A DNA stretch of 64,000 nt, taken from Pseudomonas viridiflava (GTDB lineage: Bacteria > Pseudomonadota > Gammaproteobacteria > Pseudomonadales > Pseudomonadaceae). The notes beneath the pieces were generated by a model. That model was not told the origin of the DNA and made no database searches. It saw only the letters and a list, made by a program, of their open reading frames with translations. The stretch lies in the NCBI RefSeq assembly GCF_900589395.1, contig NZ_UUIS01000041.1, positions 62,001 to 126,000 of the forward strand, given 5' to 3'. Below are positions 1-9,116 of the stretch, piece after piece. The translations under genes and the position numbers were made by a program. The stretch's first letter is position 1; every line of letters starts with the position of its first letter.

Positions 1-87
1 GTCCAGTCCTTGAATACTGAGGTTCACCCGGTAGTCGGGGTGAAAGGTGTCAGTGATCATCTGAAAAGGATTGTCCGGGTTGTCCAT
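1..87 (-). CDS. Unrecognised protein, 5' end only (runs off the left edge)
   Basis: An ATG at 87 on the minus strand opens a frame without stops to the window edge. The 29 visible residues begin MDNPDNPFQMITDTFHPDYR. No signal peptide, membrane segment or known motif is visible in this fragment, and I do not recognise it. The codons look like normal high-GC Pseudomonas coding sequence. It lies in the same direction as the ribosome-associated protein gene upstream of it, but a terminator (321-349) separates them, so it is probably a separate transcription unit. The bases from 88 to 320 hold no gene that I can support. Confidence 0.45.
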   Translation of the reverse strand, partial: MDNPDNPFQMITDTFHPDYRVNLSIQGLD

Positions 88-320
88 GGTTGATACCTGC
101 TCATGAGTTCTGCATAACGTAGGTTCTGCATAAGTTGACCGGGTACTGCTCCCTTTGGTTCTCGATGGCAGATAAGCGGTCACGAATGGATCGGGTTCGA
201 TACAGCGTAGTCGTCCGGCTCACGTTGCGGTGGTACATCTGCGACGGTGGTGGCGTCAGGGGCGACGTCAGGGTTTATGCACGCTTCAGGCCATAGCTGA
301 CTTTACAAACACCCGGACAC

Positions 321-349
321 AAAAAAGCGGGCCATCAAGGCCCGCTTTC
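321..349 (-). terminator. Rho-independent terminator of the HPF/RaiA-like gene
   Basis: On the minus strand AAAGCGGGCC and GGCCCGCTTT form a perfect 10-bp stem around a 5-nt loop, followed by a T run. It lies about 20 nt past the stop of the gene ending at 371. Confidence 0.85.
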
Positions 350-370
350 GTCAGTACTCAGGGGTGCAGA

Positions 371-799
371 TCAAACCAGGCGTGCGACTTCCTGCTCCTG
401 TTCTTTTTCCAGAAATTCTTCTTCCAGCAGCGCATCGGCGCTCTCGACCTGGATGTCGTCGGCCGGGGTCAGCGCGACATTGCGTTGCTTGTCGCGCAGC
501 TTGCCGACCAGGTGCTCCAGGGCATGGTCCATCTTGACCGCCGCGCCATCGATGGCCAGTTCGAGCGTGTCAGCCTTGTGGGTCACCGAGATGGGCTGGT
601 GACCTTTGGGGCGGGCTTCAAGCTGGCAGCGAATATCGTTCGGGCCGGTTTTGTCGCCGTTTTCGTCGCGCAGATACACTTCAACGCGAGTCAGGTAATC
701 GTCGTAACGTTCGAGCGTGCTTTCAAGGGTACTACGAACCCAATTCTCCAGTCGGATGCTGCTTTCGATGTGGTTATCGCTGTTGACCTGGATTTGCAT
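371..799 (-). CDS. HPF/RaiA-family ribosome-associated protein
   Basis: 142 aa with the beta-alpha-beta-beta-beta-alpha pattern of the HPF/RaiA (S30AE, formerly 'sigma-54 modulation') family. It begins MQIQVNSDNHIESSIRLENW, and its second helix carries DHALEHLVGKLRDKQ, the basic stretch that lies in the ribosomal channel in known members. The acidic tail (about residues 118-142, rich in Glu) replaces the dimerisation domain of long HPF, so this is a short form. Family members bind 30S subunits in stationary phase or stress and make ribosomes dormant. It is not the hpf usually found beside rpoN, so it is probably a second paralogue. It is transcribed alone, with its own terminator at 321-349. 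The family assignment is from sequence pattern; the stress role is inference. Confidence 0.8.
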   Translation of the reverse strand: MQIQVNSDNHIESSIRLENWVRSTLESTLERYDDYLTRVEVYLRDENGDKTGPNDIRCQLEARPKGHQPISVTHKADTLELAIDGAAVKMDHALEHLVGKLRDKQRNVALTPADDIQVESADALLEEEFLEKEQEQEVARLV

Positions 800-967
800 A
801 ATTAATCCTTACTAAGGCTTGGCTCGTTCGAGGGAATACGCAGGGCTCCTGAGCAGCCCGTGTGTTTGTTTTTCCGCTCTCAAATACAGTGTTGGCGCCA
901 AACGATTCATATTTCAAGCCCCCTCATGGAAGAAATATTTCGCAGTAAAAATTTAATTTTCTCATTC

Positions 968-1032
968 GTAGGAGCGATTTCAGCCGCGAAAATCAGTGAA
1001 AAAGCTTGTTTCGCGGCTAAAGCTGCTCCTAC
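968..1032. repeat. REP-type palindrome (GTAGGAGCGATTTCAGCCGCGA family)
   Basis: GTAGGAGC at the left end is mirrored by GCTCCTAC at the right, with CAGCCGCGAAA and TTTCGCGGCT as inner arms. This is the 'CAGCCGCGA' REP type known in Pseudomonas, in an inverted pair (a REPIN). It sits just past the 3' end of the TonB receptor gene (stop at 1051) and may protect or end that message. It differs in core sequence from the five larger palindromes elsewhere in the window. Confidence 0.75.
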
Positions 1033-1050
1033 GGTGGCGAATGGCATGCA

Positions 1051-3405
1051 TCAAAATGCCACAGAGGTCTGCACGTAAATAGTGCGTGGTTCGCCCACAT
1101 ATTTACCTTTGTTGTTGTCATCGAACGAGCGGGTGAAGTAGTCGCGGTTAAACACATTTTTCACCCCGACCGCGACATTCAGGTCCGACAGCTGCGGGCC
1201 GAAGTCGTAGGCGGCACGTGTGCCGACGACCATGTAGCCCGGAATCTTGCCGGTGCTGCCGTCGGCGCTCTCAGTGCGGGTGTTGGCATTGTCGGCGAAC
1301 TGAGCGCTCTGGAAGGCGCTGTCGAGGTTGAGCTTCCAGGGTCCTTCGGTGTAGCTCACGCCCAGCGTGCCCTTGTGGCGGGACGAGAAGGGCACGCGGT
1401 TGCCCTTGTTTGGACCGTCTTCGCGAATGGTCGCATCGACAAAGGCATAGCTGGCGTACACATCGAAGCCGGTCAAGACCGGGCTCAGGCCGTCCAGGGC
1501 GTAGTTGATGCTGGTCTCGACGCCCTGGTGCCGGGTTTCGCCGCGGGCAATCACGCTGTCATTGGTCTGATTGCTTTCGTACTGATTGTCGAAGTTGATC
1601 AGGAACACGCCGATTTCGGCGCGCAGGCCGCCATTGTCGTAGCGCGTGCCCAGTTCCCAGGTGCGGGCCTTCTCGGGTTTGACTTCGCCGCCGCTGACCC
1701 GGTTGGGCATCTGGCTGTACTGCACGCTGCCGAACGAGCCTTCGGTGTTGGCGTACAGGTTCCAGCTGTCGGTCAGGTGATACAGCACGTTGAGCGCCGG
1801 CAGGGCGGTGGTGTAGTCGCCCTGGTACTTGACGTCGGTCAGGTTGTTGTTCTGCGCGGTGTCGATCATCTCGTAGCGAACGCCCGGGGTGATGGTCCAT
1901 TTGCCGATGTCGATGCGGTCGTCGATATAGAACGCATGGGCCTCGGTGGCGCCACGGGTGTCGCGGTCGTTGCGGCTGGCCGTGGTCGGCAAGTCGCCGG
2001 TGGCTGGCTCGCGAAAGCGCAGTTCATGACCTGCTTCATTGATGTAGCGGTAGCCCACGCCGACTTCGTGCCAGCTTTCACCCAGCGCAAACCCCTGCGA
2101 GAAGCGTGTTTCCAGGCCGCGTACCCAGTATTCGCGTGGCGACAGCGACACGAACGACGCCTGGTCCAGGTAACCGCTGCGCAGGGTCTTGGTGAAGAAG
2201 GTGTTGGCGGTGAACACCCGGGCGTCCTGTTCGTAGCGGTAACCGAAGTTCACCAGCGTACGCCGGCCCCAGAACTTGTCTTTCGGGCGCGTGGACTGGT
2301 ACGGGTCTTCCTTGTAGGCGGCCACGCTCAGGCCGCCGGGCATGTCGGCTTCGCCCTCGTAGTACTGGGCCATGGCATTGAGGCTGTTGGCCTCGTCGAT
2401 CTGGTATTTGCCCTTGAGGATCAAGTCGTCGATCTGCGTGTCGCTGTGTTCGCGCCAGTCACCGCCGCGCACCCCGGAATACAGGATCGCGCCGCCCAGG
2501 CCGTTGTCGGCGGTGCCGCCGGCCAGCAGGTTGCCAGTGCTCTTGAAGCCGTCCTGGCTGGAGGACGGGCTGACCTGGGTCTGCACGCTGCCCTTGACGG
2601 TCGGCTCATCGGGGATGGCGCGGGTCACGAAGTTGACCACGCCGCCGACGTTCTGCGGGCCGTAACGCACCGCGCCACCGCCGCGCACCACATCCACCGC
2701 GTCCATGTTGCCCAGGCTGAGCGGCGCCAGCGACAACTGCGGCTGGCCATAGGGCGCGAAGGGCACCGGGATGCCGTCCATCAGCACCGTGGAACGCGAC
2801 GCCAGGCGCGGGTTGAGGCCACGGATGCCGAAATTCAGCGCCATGTCATGGCTGCCGGTGCCGTTGTTTTCCGGGGCGTTGACGCCTGGAATACGATTGA
2901 GCACGTCGCGCGCGCTGCTGGCGCCTGAGCGCTCGAATTCTTCACGGCGGATCACATCACGGGCGCCGGGGTGTTCAAAAACGTTGTCCTGCTTGGCCTC
3001 GCCCAGCCAGTCACCGACGATGCTCGAAGCGCCCAGCTCGATCGGTGCGCTGACCGCCGTGCTGGCGACCGGCTGCAGGGTGAAGCCTTCCTGGCCATCG
3101 GCGCGGGCCTGCAGGCCGGTGCCTTCCAGCAGCGCCGCCAGGCCTTGCTCGGGGGTGTACTGGCCTTGCAGGCCACGGCTGCGCAAGCCCTGGGTCAATT
3201 GCGAGCCATAGGAAATCAGTACGCCCGACTCGCGCCCGAACTGGTTCAGCGCCGCTTCCAGCTCGCTGGGGGCAATCTGGTACGCCTTGGCCGGCTGGGC
3301 ATCGGCCTGCGCCAGCGGCAGGCCGGCCAGCGACAGGCCGCCGGCAAAGATGACATGGCGCAGGGTGCGGACCAGCGGCGACAAGTGAAGAGGGCGAGCA
3401 GACAT
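1051..3405 (-). CDS. TonB-dependent receptor with N-terminal signalling (STN) domain, FecA-like
   Basis: 784 aa outer-membrane receptor. After a signal peptide (about residues 1-35, ending near LAQADA) comes a secretin/TonB short N-terminal (STN) domain of about 70 residues. This domain in FecA or FpvA contacts a FecR anti-sigma factor. Then follow a plug domain (DVLNRIPGVNAPENNGTG, then SRSTVLMDGIPVPFAPYG) and a 22-strand-type barrel ending in the canonical terminal Phe (QTSVAF). It probably imports a ferric chelate; the ligand cannot be told. The ATG at 3405 is preferred to an upstream start at 3453 because AAAGGAC lies just before it and the signal peptide then begins cleanly. It diverges from pqqF. 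No FecI/FecR gene is adjacent, but an unpaired fecIR lies at 11170-12649. I see no clear Fur box in the 172 bp between it and pqqF, which would fit control by an ECF sigma factor. Confidence 0.9.
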   Translation of the reverse strand: MSARPLHLSPLVRTLRHVIFAGGLSLAGLPLAQADAQPAKAYQIAPSELEAALNQFGRESGVLISYGSQLTQGLRSRGLQGQYTPEQGLAALLEGTGLQARADGQEGFTLQPVASTAVSAPIELGASSIVGDWLGEAKQDNVFEHPGARDVIRREEFERSGASSARDVLNRIPGVNAPENNGTGSHDMALNFGIRGLNPRLASRSTVLMDGIPVPFAPYGQPQLSLAPLSLGNMDAVDVVRGGGAVRYGPQNVGGVVNFVTRAIPDEPTVKGSVQTQVSPSSSQDGFKSTGNLLAGGTADNGLGGAILYSGVRGGDWREHSDTQIDDLILKGKYQIDEANSLNAMAQYYEGEADMPGGLSVAAYKEDPYQSTRPKDKFWGRRTLVNFGYRYEQDARVFTANTFFTKTLRSGYLDQASFVSLSPREYWVRGLETRFSQGFALGESWHEVGVGYRYINEAGHELRFREPATGDLPTTASRNDRDTRGATEAHAFYIDDRIDIGKWTITPGVRYEMIDTAQNNNLTDVKYQGDYTTALPALNVLYHLTDSWNLYANTEGSFGSVQYSQMPNRVSGGEVKPEKARTWELGTRYDNGGLRAEIGVFLINFDNQYESNQTNDSVIARGETRHQGVETSINYALDGLSPVLTGFDVYASYAFVDATIREDGPNKGNRVPFSSRHKGTLGVSYTEGPWKLNLDSAFQSAQFADNANTRTESADGSTGKIPGYMVVGTRAAYDFGPQLSDLNVAVGVKNVFNRDYFTRSFDDNNKGKYVGEPRTIYVQTSVAF

Positions 3406-3577
3406 TCGGGCGTCCTTTGATGTAAGGGGAGAGGTGCTTTTCCTGTCTGTCACGCGAGCAATGCGAAACGGCTCAGTGAATGTGAAAAATGTTTACTGTC
3501 CGCAGGTGGTTGCTGCCAGGGCACCCAGTCATTACCGTGAAGGCTCGTTGCCCCGTGCACATCGCCCCCGAGGACAC

Positions 3578-5779
3578 ATGCCGCGTATCGAACGCCTGAC
3601 CTTGCCCAATGGCCTGAACCTGGTGCTCTGCCATGCACCGTGGCTGACCCGCAGTGCCGCGGCGCTACGGGTGGCGGCGGGCAGCCATGATGCACCACCG
3701 GCCTGGCCTGGGCTGGCGCATTTTCTCGAGCACCTGCTGTTTCTCGGCACCGAGCGATTCAGTCGCGAGGATGGCCTGATGGCCTTTGTGCAGCGCCACG
3801 GCGGGCAGCTCAACGCCAGCACCCGCGAACGCGCCACCGACTATTTCTTCGAGCTAGCGCCTGCCGTGTTCGAGCCAGGCCTTGAGCGTTTGTGCGACAT
3901 GCTGGCCCACCCGCGCCTGGCCGTGGCCGAGCAGTGGCGCGAACGCGAAGTGCTGCATGCCGAGTTCATCGCCTGGGCACGCGACGCCGAGTCGCGTCAC
4001 CAGCATCACCTGCTGCAACCGCTCAACCCGGTCCACCCGCTGCGCGGCTTTCATGCCGGCAACCGCTACAGCCTGCCGGTACCGAACCCGGCGTTTCAGC
4101 ATGACCTGCGAAGTTTTCATCGGCAGTTGTATCAGGGTGCGCAGATGACCCTGTGCCTGAGCGGCCCGCAGTCATTGGCAACGCTGCGCCGGTTGGGCGA
4201 GCGCCATGGCGCCCTATTCGCCACCGGCACGCGCTGCCTGCAACGGCCAGCGCCGCCATTGCTCGACCACACCCCAGTGCCGTGCTCGCCGCCGGACCCG
4301 CAACGCCTGCACCTGATGTTCGCCTGCGAAGACCTGCCTGCTGGCAGCGACGAAGCGGTGGCGTTTCTGCGCCACTGGCTGCACGGCATCGAAGGCTTCA
4401 AGGCCGCGGTGCGTTATCAGTTCCAGAGCCAGTTACTGCTGGAGGTCGAATGCCATCCGGCAACCGAAGACGCCGCCGCGCGCTTTTTCGATTGGCTGAG
4501 GTTTTTTGCCGGGCACTGGCCGCAGCGGGTCGAGCAATACCGCCTGCTGCACCAGCGCCAGTGGCAGACCGGCAGCGCCCTGACCCTGGCCCGGCACTTG
4601 AGCGAATGCCAGCCGGCGGACTTGAGCGAGCCCGGTCAGCAAGCCTTGCGTGTACTGCTCGGAAAACTGAGCGTCGATGCGCTGTTATGGCCCGTGCCGC
4701 TGGTAACGGTGCCCGCCATCGACTGGCCTCTGCCGCCCGCCAATCCGTTTCTGAATATCCCGATTATCGACAACCGGTCTGTCAGCCTTTACCTGCACTG
4801 GCGCCTGCCCGGCGCGCACCCGGCGCTGTGGGGCAGGCTCGACGCCGGCCTTGAAGGCTTGCGCGAACAGGCCCGCCAGGCCGGGGTGCGCTTGCAGTTC
4901 AGCGCCGAGGCCGACAGTTGGCAACTGCGGCTTGGCGGCTTGCAGGCACCGCTGCTCGCCGTAGCCCGCAAAGCGCTGGATAACCTGCGCACCGCCGATA
5001 GCGTCGCCCGGCCGGCACCGGCATTGATGCCCATCCGCCAGTTGCTCAAACGCTTGCCCGAGCTTTACCCAGACGCGCGCCCAGCGCCGGCCAGTGATGA
5101 CGTGCAAGCGCTGTGGTCAGCCTCACGCTGGACCTCTCTGGGACTGGACCTGAATGACCACAAGGCGCTCGGCGAACTGCTCCGGCACATGCCCGGCCAG
5201 CCGGCCGCTGCGCCTCATGCCGTGCCCGCGCCACGGCCCGGTCAGCATTGGCACGTTGAGCCGTGCGAATCATCAGAACACGCGCTGCTGCTGTTTTGCC
5301 CGACGCCTTCGTCCACCCTGCGCGACGAAGCGGCCTGGCGTCTGCTCGCCCACCTGTTGCAAGCGCCTTTTTACCAGCGCCTGCGGGTCGAGCTGCAACT
5401 GGGTTATGCGGTGTTCAGCAGCCTGCGGCAACTGGACGGGCACACCGGCCTGTTGTTCGGCGTGCAGTCACCCGCCACCCCCGTCGATGAACTGCTGGCG
5501 CATACCCAGGCGTTCATCCACACCTTGCCCGGCCTGATCCTGGCTGCCGATCTGCCTGCCCAGCGCCAGGCGCTGCGCGATCAACTGGGCACGGATGACG
5601 AGCAGACCCGCGAGTGGCAATGGCAGGCGCACCTGGCGGGTCGCGGGGCCGGCTATCTCGATGAGTTGGCTCAGGCGCTGGAGGCGCTGGACAGCGATGC
5701 CCTGGTCCACGCCGCCGGGCAATTGTGCAGGGGCGAGGGGGGTGGGTGGGTGATTGCCAGCCAGGATCATCGCCACTGA
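3578..5779 (+). CDS. pqqF: PqqF, M16-family zinc peptidase of PQQ synthesis
   Basis: 733 aa. The inverted zinc motif HFLEH (His48, Glu51, His52) and the distal ligand Glu129, 77 residues after His52, are those of M16 (pitrilysin/insulinase) peptidases. The second half lacks a second HxxEH, as expected. PqqF is thought to help cut the PqqA peptide after its Glu-Tyr crosslink is made. The ATG at 3578 is chosen because AGGA lies just upstream and the peptidase domain starts at once (RIERLTLPNGLNLVL); an open frame reaches back to 3434 but looks non-coding. It is 95 bp upstream of pqqA in the same direction, the usual Pseudomonas pqqF-pqqA order, and probably has its own promoter. Confidence 0.93.
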   Translation: MPRIERLTLPNGLNLVLCHAPWLTRSAAALRVAAGSHDAPPAWPGLAHFLEHLLFLGTERFSREDGLMAFVQRHGGQLNASTRERATDYFFELAPAVFEPGLERLCDMLAHPRLAVAEQWREREVLHAEFIAWARDAESRHQHHLLQPLNPVHPLRGFHAGNRYSLPVPNPAFQHDLRSFHRQLYQGAQMTLCLSGPQSLATLRRLGERHGALFATGTRCLQRPAPPLLDHTPVPCSPPDPQRLHLMFACEDLPAGSDEAVAFLRHWLHGIEGFKAAVRYQFQSQLLLEVECHPATEDAAARFFDWLRFFAGHWPQRVEQYRLLHQRQWQTGSALTLARHLSECQPADLSEPGQQALRVLLGKLSVDALLWPVPLVTVPAIDWPLPPANPFLNIPIIDNRSVSLYLHWRLPGAHPALWGRLDAGLEGLREQARQAGVRLQFSAEADSWQLRLGGLQAPLLAVARKALDNLRTADSVARPAPALMPIRQLLKRLPELYPDARPAPASDDVQALWSASRWTSLGLDLNDHKALGELLRHMPGQPAAAPHAVPAPRPGQHWHVEPCESSEHALLLFCPTPSSTLRDEAAWRLLAHLLQAPFYQRLRVELQLGYAVFSSLRQLDGHTGLLFGVQSPATPVDELLAHTQAFIHTLPGLILAADLPAQRQALRDQLGTDDEQTREWQWQAHLAGRGAGYLDELAQALEALDSDALVHAAGQLCRGEGGGWVIASQDHRH

Positions 5780-5874
5780 GTCACAAGGTCATATCAAAAC
5801 ATTACCGAGCATGAACGTCTGCGTTAACCAGCGGACTAAACCTTACGACACCCACCCCAACCAAGGAGTCTGTT

Positions 5875-5946
5875 ATGTGGACCAAGCCTGCCTACACTGA
5901 TCTGCGCATCGGTTTCGAAGTCACCATGTACTTCGCCAACCGTTGA
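5875..5946 (+). CDS. pqqA: PqqA, precursor peptide of PQQ
   Basis: A 23-residue peptide, [20 protein letters not shown] plus ANR, preceded by AAGGAG at 5863-5868. Glu15 and Tyr19 in the conserved E-x-x-x-Y are the residues that become linked and are converted into pyrroloquinoline quinone. PqqE, with PqqD as chaperone, acts on this peptide. The gene is followed at once by a strong hairpin with a T run, so it may be transcribed in excess over pqqB-E. Confidence 0.97.
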
Positions 5947-5960
5947 GTCTGTGCTTCAAC

Positions 5961-5985
5961 AAGCCTCGGTTCGCCGGGGCTTTTT
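5961..5985 (+). terminator. Terminator/attenuator between pqqA and pqqB
   Basis: AAGCCTCGG and CCGGGGCTT form a 9-bp stem (one T-G pair) closed by a TTCG tetraloop and followed by five T. It lies 14 nt after the pqqA stop and 26 nt before pqqB. It should end most transcripts after pqqA and let a fraction through. Confidence 0.85.
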
Positions 5986-6011
5986 CGTTTTCCTGATGGC
6001 CCGGAACCTCC

Positions 6012-6923
6012 ATGTTCATCCAGATTCTAGGATCGGCCGCCGGTGGCGGCTTTCCCCAGTGGAACTGCAACTGCGCCAATTGCGCCGGCTTTCGCGATGG
6101 CAGCCTGCGGGCCACGGCGCGCACCCAGTCGTCGATTGCCCTGTCCGATGACGGGGTCAACTGGGTACTGTGCAACGCCTCGCCGGACATCCGCGCGCAA
6201 CTGCAGGGTTTTGCCCCGATGCAACCGGGTCGGGCGCTACGCGACACCGGCATCAGCGCCATCGTCTTGATGGACAGCCAGATCGACCACACAACGGGAC
6301 TTTTGAGCCTGCGCGAGGGCTGCCCGCACCAGGTGTGGTGCACCGAGATGGTCCATCAGGACCTGAGCACCGGTTTTCCGCTGTTCGAGATGCTCAAGCA
6401 TTGGAACGGCGGCCTGCAGTGGAACCGCATCGACCTGCAGGCGCCCTTCATTATCCCGGCCTGTCCGAACCTGCGCTTCAAGCCGTTTGCCCTGCGCAGC
6501 GCCGCACCGCCGTATTCGCCGCACCGTTTCGACCCGCATCCAGGCGATAACATCGGCCTGCTGGTCGAAGACACCCGCACCGGTGGCACGCTGTTCTATG
6601 CGCCGGGCCTGGGCCAGGTGGATGCGGCCCTGCGCGAGAAGATGCACAGCGCCGATTGCCTGCTGGTCGACGGCACGCTGTGGCACGACGACGAGATGCA
6701 ACAGCGCGGCGTCGGCACCCGTACCGGTCGCGAAATGGGCCACCTGGCCCAGAGCGGCCCGGGCGGCATGCTGGAGGTGCTTGAGGATTTCCCGCAGCAG
6801 CGCAAGGTGCTGATCCACATCAACAACACCAACCCGATCCTCGACGAAGACTCGCCACAGCGCGCCGAACTGGCACGGCGCCAGGTCGAGGTCGCATTCG
6901 ACGGCATGAGCCTGGAGCTATAG
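6012..6923 (+). CDS. pqqB: PqqB, metallo-beta-lactamase-fold protein of PQQ synthesis
   Basis: 303 aa beginning [20 protein letters not shown], with the paired cysteines CNCANC typical of PqqB. The metallo-beta-lactamase fold shows as [13 protein letters not shown] (equivalent of the HxHxDH region, degenerate in PqqB), the DGTLWHDDE stretch and HINNTNPI near the C terminus. PqqB has been proposed to act as a non-haem iron hydroxylase on the processed Glu-Tyr intermediate. pqqC starts 3 nt after it. Confidence 0.96.
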   Translation: MFIQILGSAAGGGFPQWNCNCANCAGFRDGSLRATARTQSSIALSDDGVNWVLCNASPDIRAQLQGFAPMQPGRALRDTGISAIVLMDSQIDHTTGLLSLREGCPHQVWCTEMVHQDLSTGFPLFEMLKHWNGGLQWNRIDLQAPFIIPACPNLRFKPFALRSAAPPYSPHRFDPHPGDNIGLLVEDTRTGGTLFYAPGLGQVDAALREKMHSADCLLVDGTLWHDDEMQQRGVGTRTGREMGHLAQSGPGGMLEVLEDFPQQRKVLIHINNTNPILDEDSPQRAELARRQVEVAFDGMSLEL

Positions 6924-6926
6924 GAC

Positions 6927-7688
6927 ATGACTATGACCCAGGCCACGGCCCTGACCCCCGCTGAATTCGAACAGGCCCTGCGCGCCAAGGGCGCCTACTA
7001 CCACATTCATCACCCTTACCATGTGGCGATGTACGAAGGCCGTGCCAGCCGCGAGCAGATCCAGGGCTGGGTCGCCAACCGCTTTTACTACCAGGTGAAT
7101 ATTCCGCTCAAGGATGCGGCGATCCTCGCCAATTGCCCGGACCGCGAAATACGCCGCGAGTGGATCCAGCGCTTGCTCGACCACGACGGCGCACCCGGCG
7201 AAGACGGCGGTATCGAAGCCTGGCTGCGCCTGGGCCAGGCGGTGGGGCTGGACCCGGACCAGTTGCGCTCGCAAGAACTGGTGCTGCCCGGCGTGCGCTT
7301 TGCGGTCGATGCCTACGTCAACTTCGCCCGCCGCGCCAGTTGGCAGGAAGCGGCCAGCAGTTCGCTGACCGAACTGTTCGCGCCGCAGATCCACCAGTCA
7401 CGCCTGGACAGCTGGCCGGCGCATTACCCGTGGATCGACCCGGCCGGCTATGACTACTTTCGCACCCGCCTGGGCCAGGCCCGCCGCGATGTCGAGCACG
7501 GGCTGGCCATTACGCTTGAGCACTACACGACCTGGGAAGGGCAGCAGCGCATGCTGGAAATCCTGCAGTTCAAGCTCGATATCCTCTGGAGCATGCTCGA
7601 CGCGATGAGCATGGCCTATGAGCTCAAGCGCCCGCCTTACCACAGCGTCACCCATCAACGTGTCTGGCATAAAGGGATCGCCCCATGA
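6927..7688 (+). CDS. pqqC: PqqC, pyrroloquinoline-quinone synthase
   Basis: 253 aa, the standard PqqC length and a TENA/THI-4-type all-helical fold. It begins [20 protein letters not shown], and the family blocks [14 protein letters not shown] and [19 protein letters not shown] are present. PqqC carries out the last step, ring closure and eight-electron oxidation of AHQQ to PQQ with oxygen and no metal. It overlaps pqqD by 4 nt (ATGA), which implies translational coupling. Confidence 0.97.
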   Translation: MTMTQATALTPAEFEQALRAKGAYYHIHHPYHVAMYEGRASREQIQGWVANRFYYQVNIPLKDAAILANCPDREIRREWIQRLLDHDGAPGEDGGIEAWLRLGQAVGLDPDQLRSQELVLPGVRFAVDAYVNFARRASWQEAASSSLTELFAPQIHQSRLDSWPAHYPWIDPAGYDYFRTRLGQARRDVEHGLAITLEHYTTWEGQQRMLEILQFKLDILWSMLDAMSMAYELKRPPYHSVTHQRVWHKGIAP

Positions 7689-7969
7689 GTGACGCACCGT
7701 TCGATCGCAGCCTCACGCCGCACTGGCAGCGTGGCTATCGGTTCCAGTACGAGCCGGCGCAAAAAGGCCATGTGCTGCTGTACCCTGAAGGCATGATCAA
7801 GCTCAATGAAAGCGCCGGCCTGATCGGCGAACAGGTCGATGGCCAGCGCACGGTCGCCGACATCATCCAGGCCTTGCAGGCGCGCTTCCCCGACGTGCCC
7901 GAACTGGGCACCGACGTGGTGGAGTTCATGCAGGTGGCCGAGCACAAGCACTGGCTCACCCTTGAGTGA
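7685..7969 (+). CDS. pqqD: PqqD, PqqA-binding chaperone
   Basis: 94 aa PqqD-type RiPP recognition element: an N-terminal beta hairpin ([20 protein letters not shown]) then a three-helix bundle containing [20 protein letters not shown]. It binds PqqA and presents it to the radical-SAM enzyme PqqE. It overlaps pqqC by 4 nt and pqqE by 8 nt. Confidence 0.95.
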   Translation: MSDAPFDRSLTPHWQRGYRFQYEPAQKGHVLLYPEGMIKLNESAGLIGEQVDGQRTVADIIQALQARFPDVPELGTDVVEFMQVAEHKHWLTLE

Positions 7970-9116
7970 CCTCAGGCCGGATGTACCGCCCACGCCCCCG
8001 GTGGGCCTGCCGCTGTGGCTGCTGGCCGAGCTGACCTACCGCTGCCCGCTGCAATGCCCGTACTGCTCCAACCCGCTGGATTTTGCCCGGCAAGGTGAGG
8101 AATTGAGTACCGCGCAGTGGTTCAAGGTCATGGCCGAGGCCCGCGAGATGGGCGCCGCGCAGATCGGCTTTTCCGGCGGTGAGCCGCTGGTGCGCCAGGA
8201 CCTCGCCGAACTGATCGCCGAGGCACGCCGGCTGGGCTATTACACCAACCTGATCACCTCGGGCATCGGCCTGACCGAGCAGAAGATCATCGATTTCAAG
8301 CAGGCCGGGCTCGACCACATCCAGATCAGCTTCCAGGCCAGTGACGAGCAGGTGAACAACATGCTGGCCGGTTCGAAGAAAGCCTTCGCGCAGAAGCTGG
8401 ACATGGCCCGTGCCGTGAAGAAACACGGCTACCCGATGGTGCTGAACTTCGTCACCCACCGGCACAACATCGACCGCACCGACCGCATCATCGAGCTGTG
8501 CCTGGCCCTGGAAGCCGACTTTGTCGAACTGGCGACCTGTCAGTTCTATGGCTGGGCGCAACTGAACCGCGTCGGCCTGCTGCCGACCAAGGCACAACTG
8601 GTGCGTGCCGAGGCGGTCACCAACGAGTACCGCGCCCGCCTGCAAGCCGAAAACCATCCGTGCAAGCTGATCTTCGTCACCCCCGACTACTACGAAGAGC
8701 GGCCAAAGGCGTGCATGAACGGCTGGGGCAATCTGTTTCTGACCGTGACCCCGGACGGCACCGCGTTGCCGTGCCATGGCGCACGACAAATGCCCATTGC
8801 CTTTCCCAACGTGCGCGAGCACAGCTTGCAGCACATCTGGTACGAGTCGTTCGGCTTCAACCGCTTTCGTGGCTACGAATGGATGCCCGAGCCGTGCCGC
8901 TCCTGTGACGAGAAAGAAAAGGACTTCGGCGGCTGTCGCTGCCAGGCGTTCATGCTCACCGGCGATGCCAGCAATGCTGACCCGGTGTGCAGCAAGTCGA
9001 CGCATCACGCGCTGATCACCCAGGCCCGGGAAGACGCCGAAACCACCTCCCTGACCATCGAGCAACTGGCCTTTCGCAATGAACGAAACTCACGCCTCAT
9101 CGCCCGCTCATCCTGA
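7962..9116 (+). CDS. pqqE: PqqE, radical-SAM enzyme crosslinking Glu and Tyr of PqqA
   Basis: 384 aa from a TTG start at 7962. The radical-SAM cluster motif CxxxCxxC appears as [11 protein letters not shown], followed by the SAM-binding GFSGGEPL. The C-terminal SPASM domain has cysteines for auxiliary clusters (ALPCHGAR, then [18 protein letters not shown]). It makes the carbon-carbon bond between Glu15 and Tyr19 of PqqA. The TTG start is inferred: no ATG lies between the end of pqqD and the conserved [14 protein letters not shown] block, and TTG gives the usual 20-odd residue lead. A GTG about 13 codons later is the alternative. Its 3' end overlaps the next gene by 38 nt. Confidence 0.93.
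   Translation: MSDLRPDVPPTPPVGLPLWLLAELTYRCPLQCPYCSNPLDFARQGEELSTAQWFKVMAEAREMGAAQIGFSGGEPLVRQDLAELIAEARRLGYYTNLITSGIGLTEQKIIDFKQAGLDHIQISFQASDEQVNNMLAGSKKAFAQKLDMARAVKKHGYPMVLNFVTHRHNIDRTDRIIELCLALEADFVELATCQFYGWAQLNRVGLLPTKAQLVRAEAVTNEYRARLQAENHPCKLIFVTPDYYEERPKACMNGWGNLFLTVTPDGTALPCHGARQMPIAFPNVREHSLQHIWYESFGFNRFRGYEWMPEPCRSCDEKEKDFGGCRCQAFMLTGDASNADPVCSKSTHHALITQAREDAETTSLTIEQLAFRNERNSRLIARSS

Noticed and set aside
1375..2928. A 517-codon open frame antisense to the TonB receptor gene
   Set aside because: It lies fully opposite a well-supported receptor. Its product is dominated by Ala, Gly, Val, His and Arg with no domain, as expected from third-position GC of the opposite gene.
3406..3577. 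A Fur box or classic FecI/PvdS-type promoter in front of the TonB receptor
   Set aside because: TAAAC is present on the minus strand, but the CGT lies 20 nt away in place of 16, and no stretch approaches the Fur consensus.
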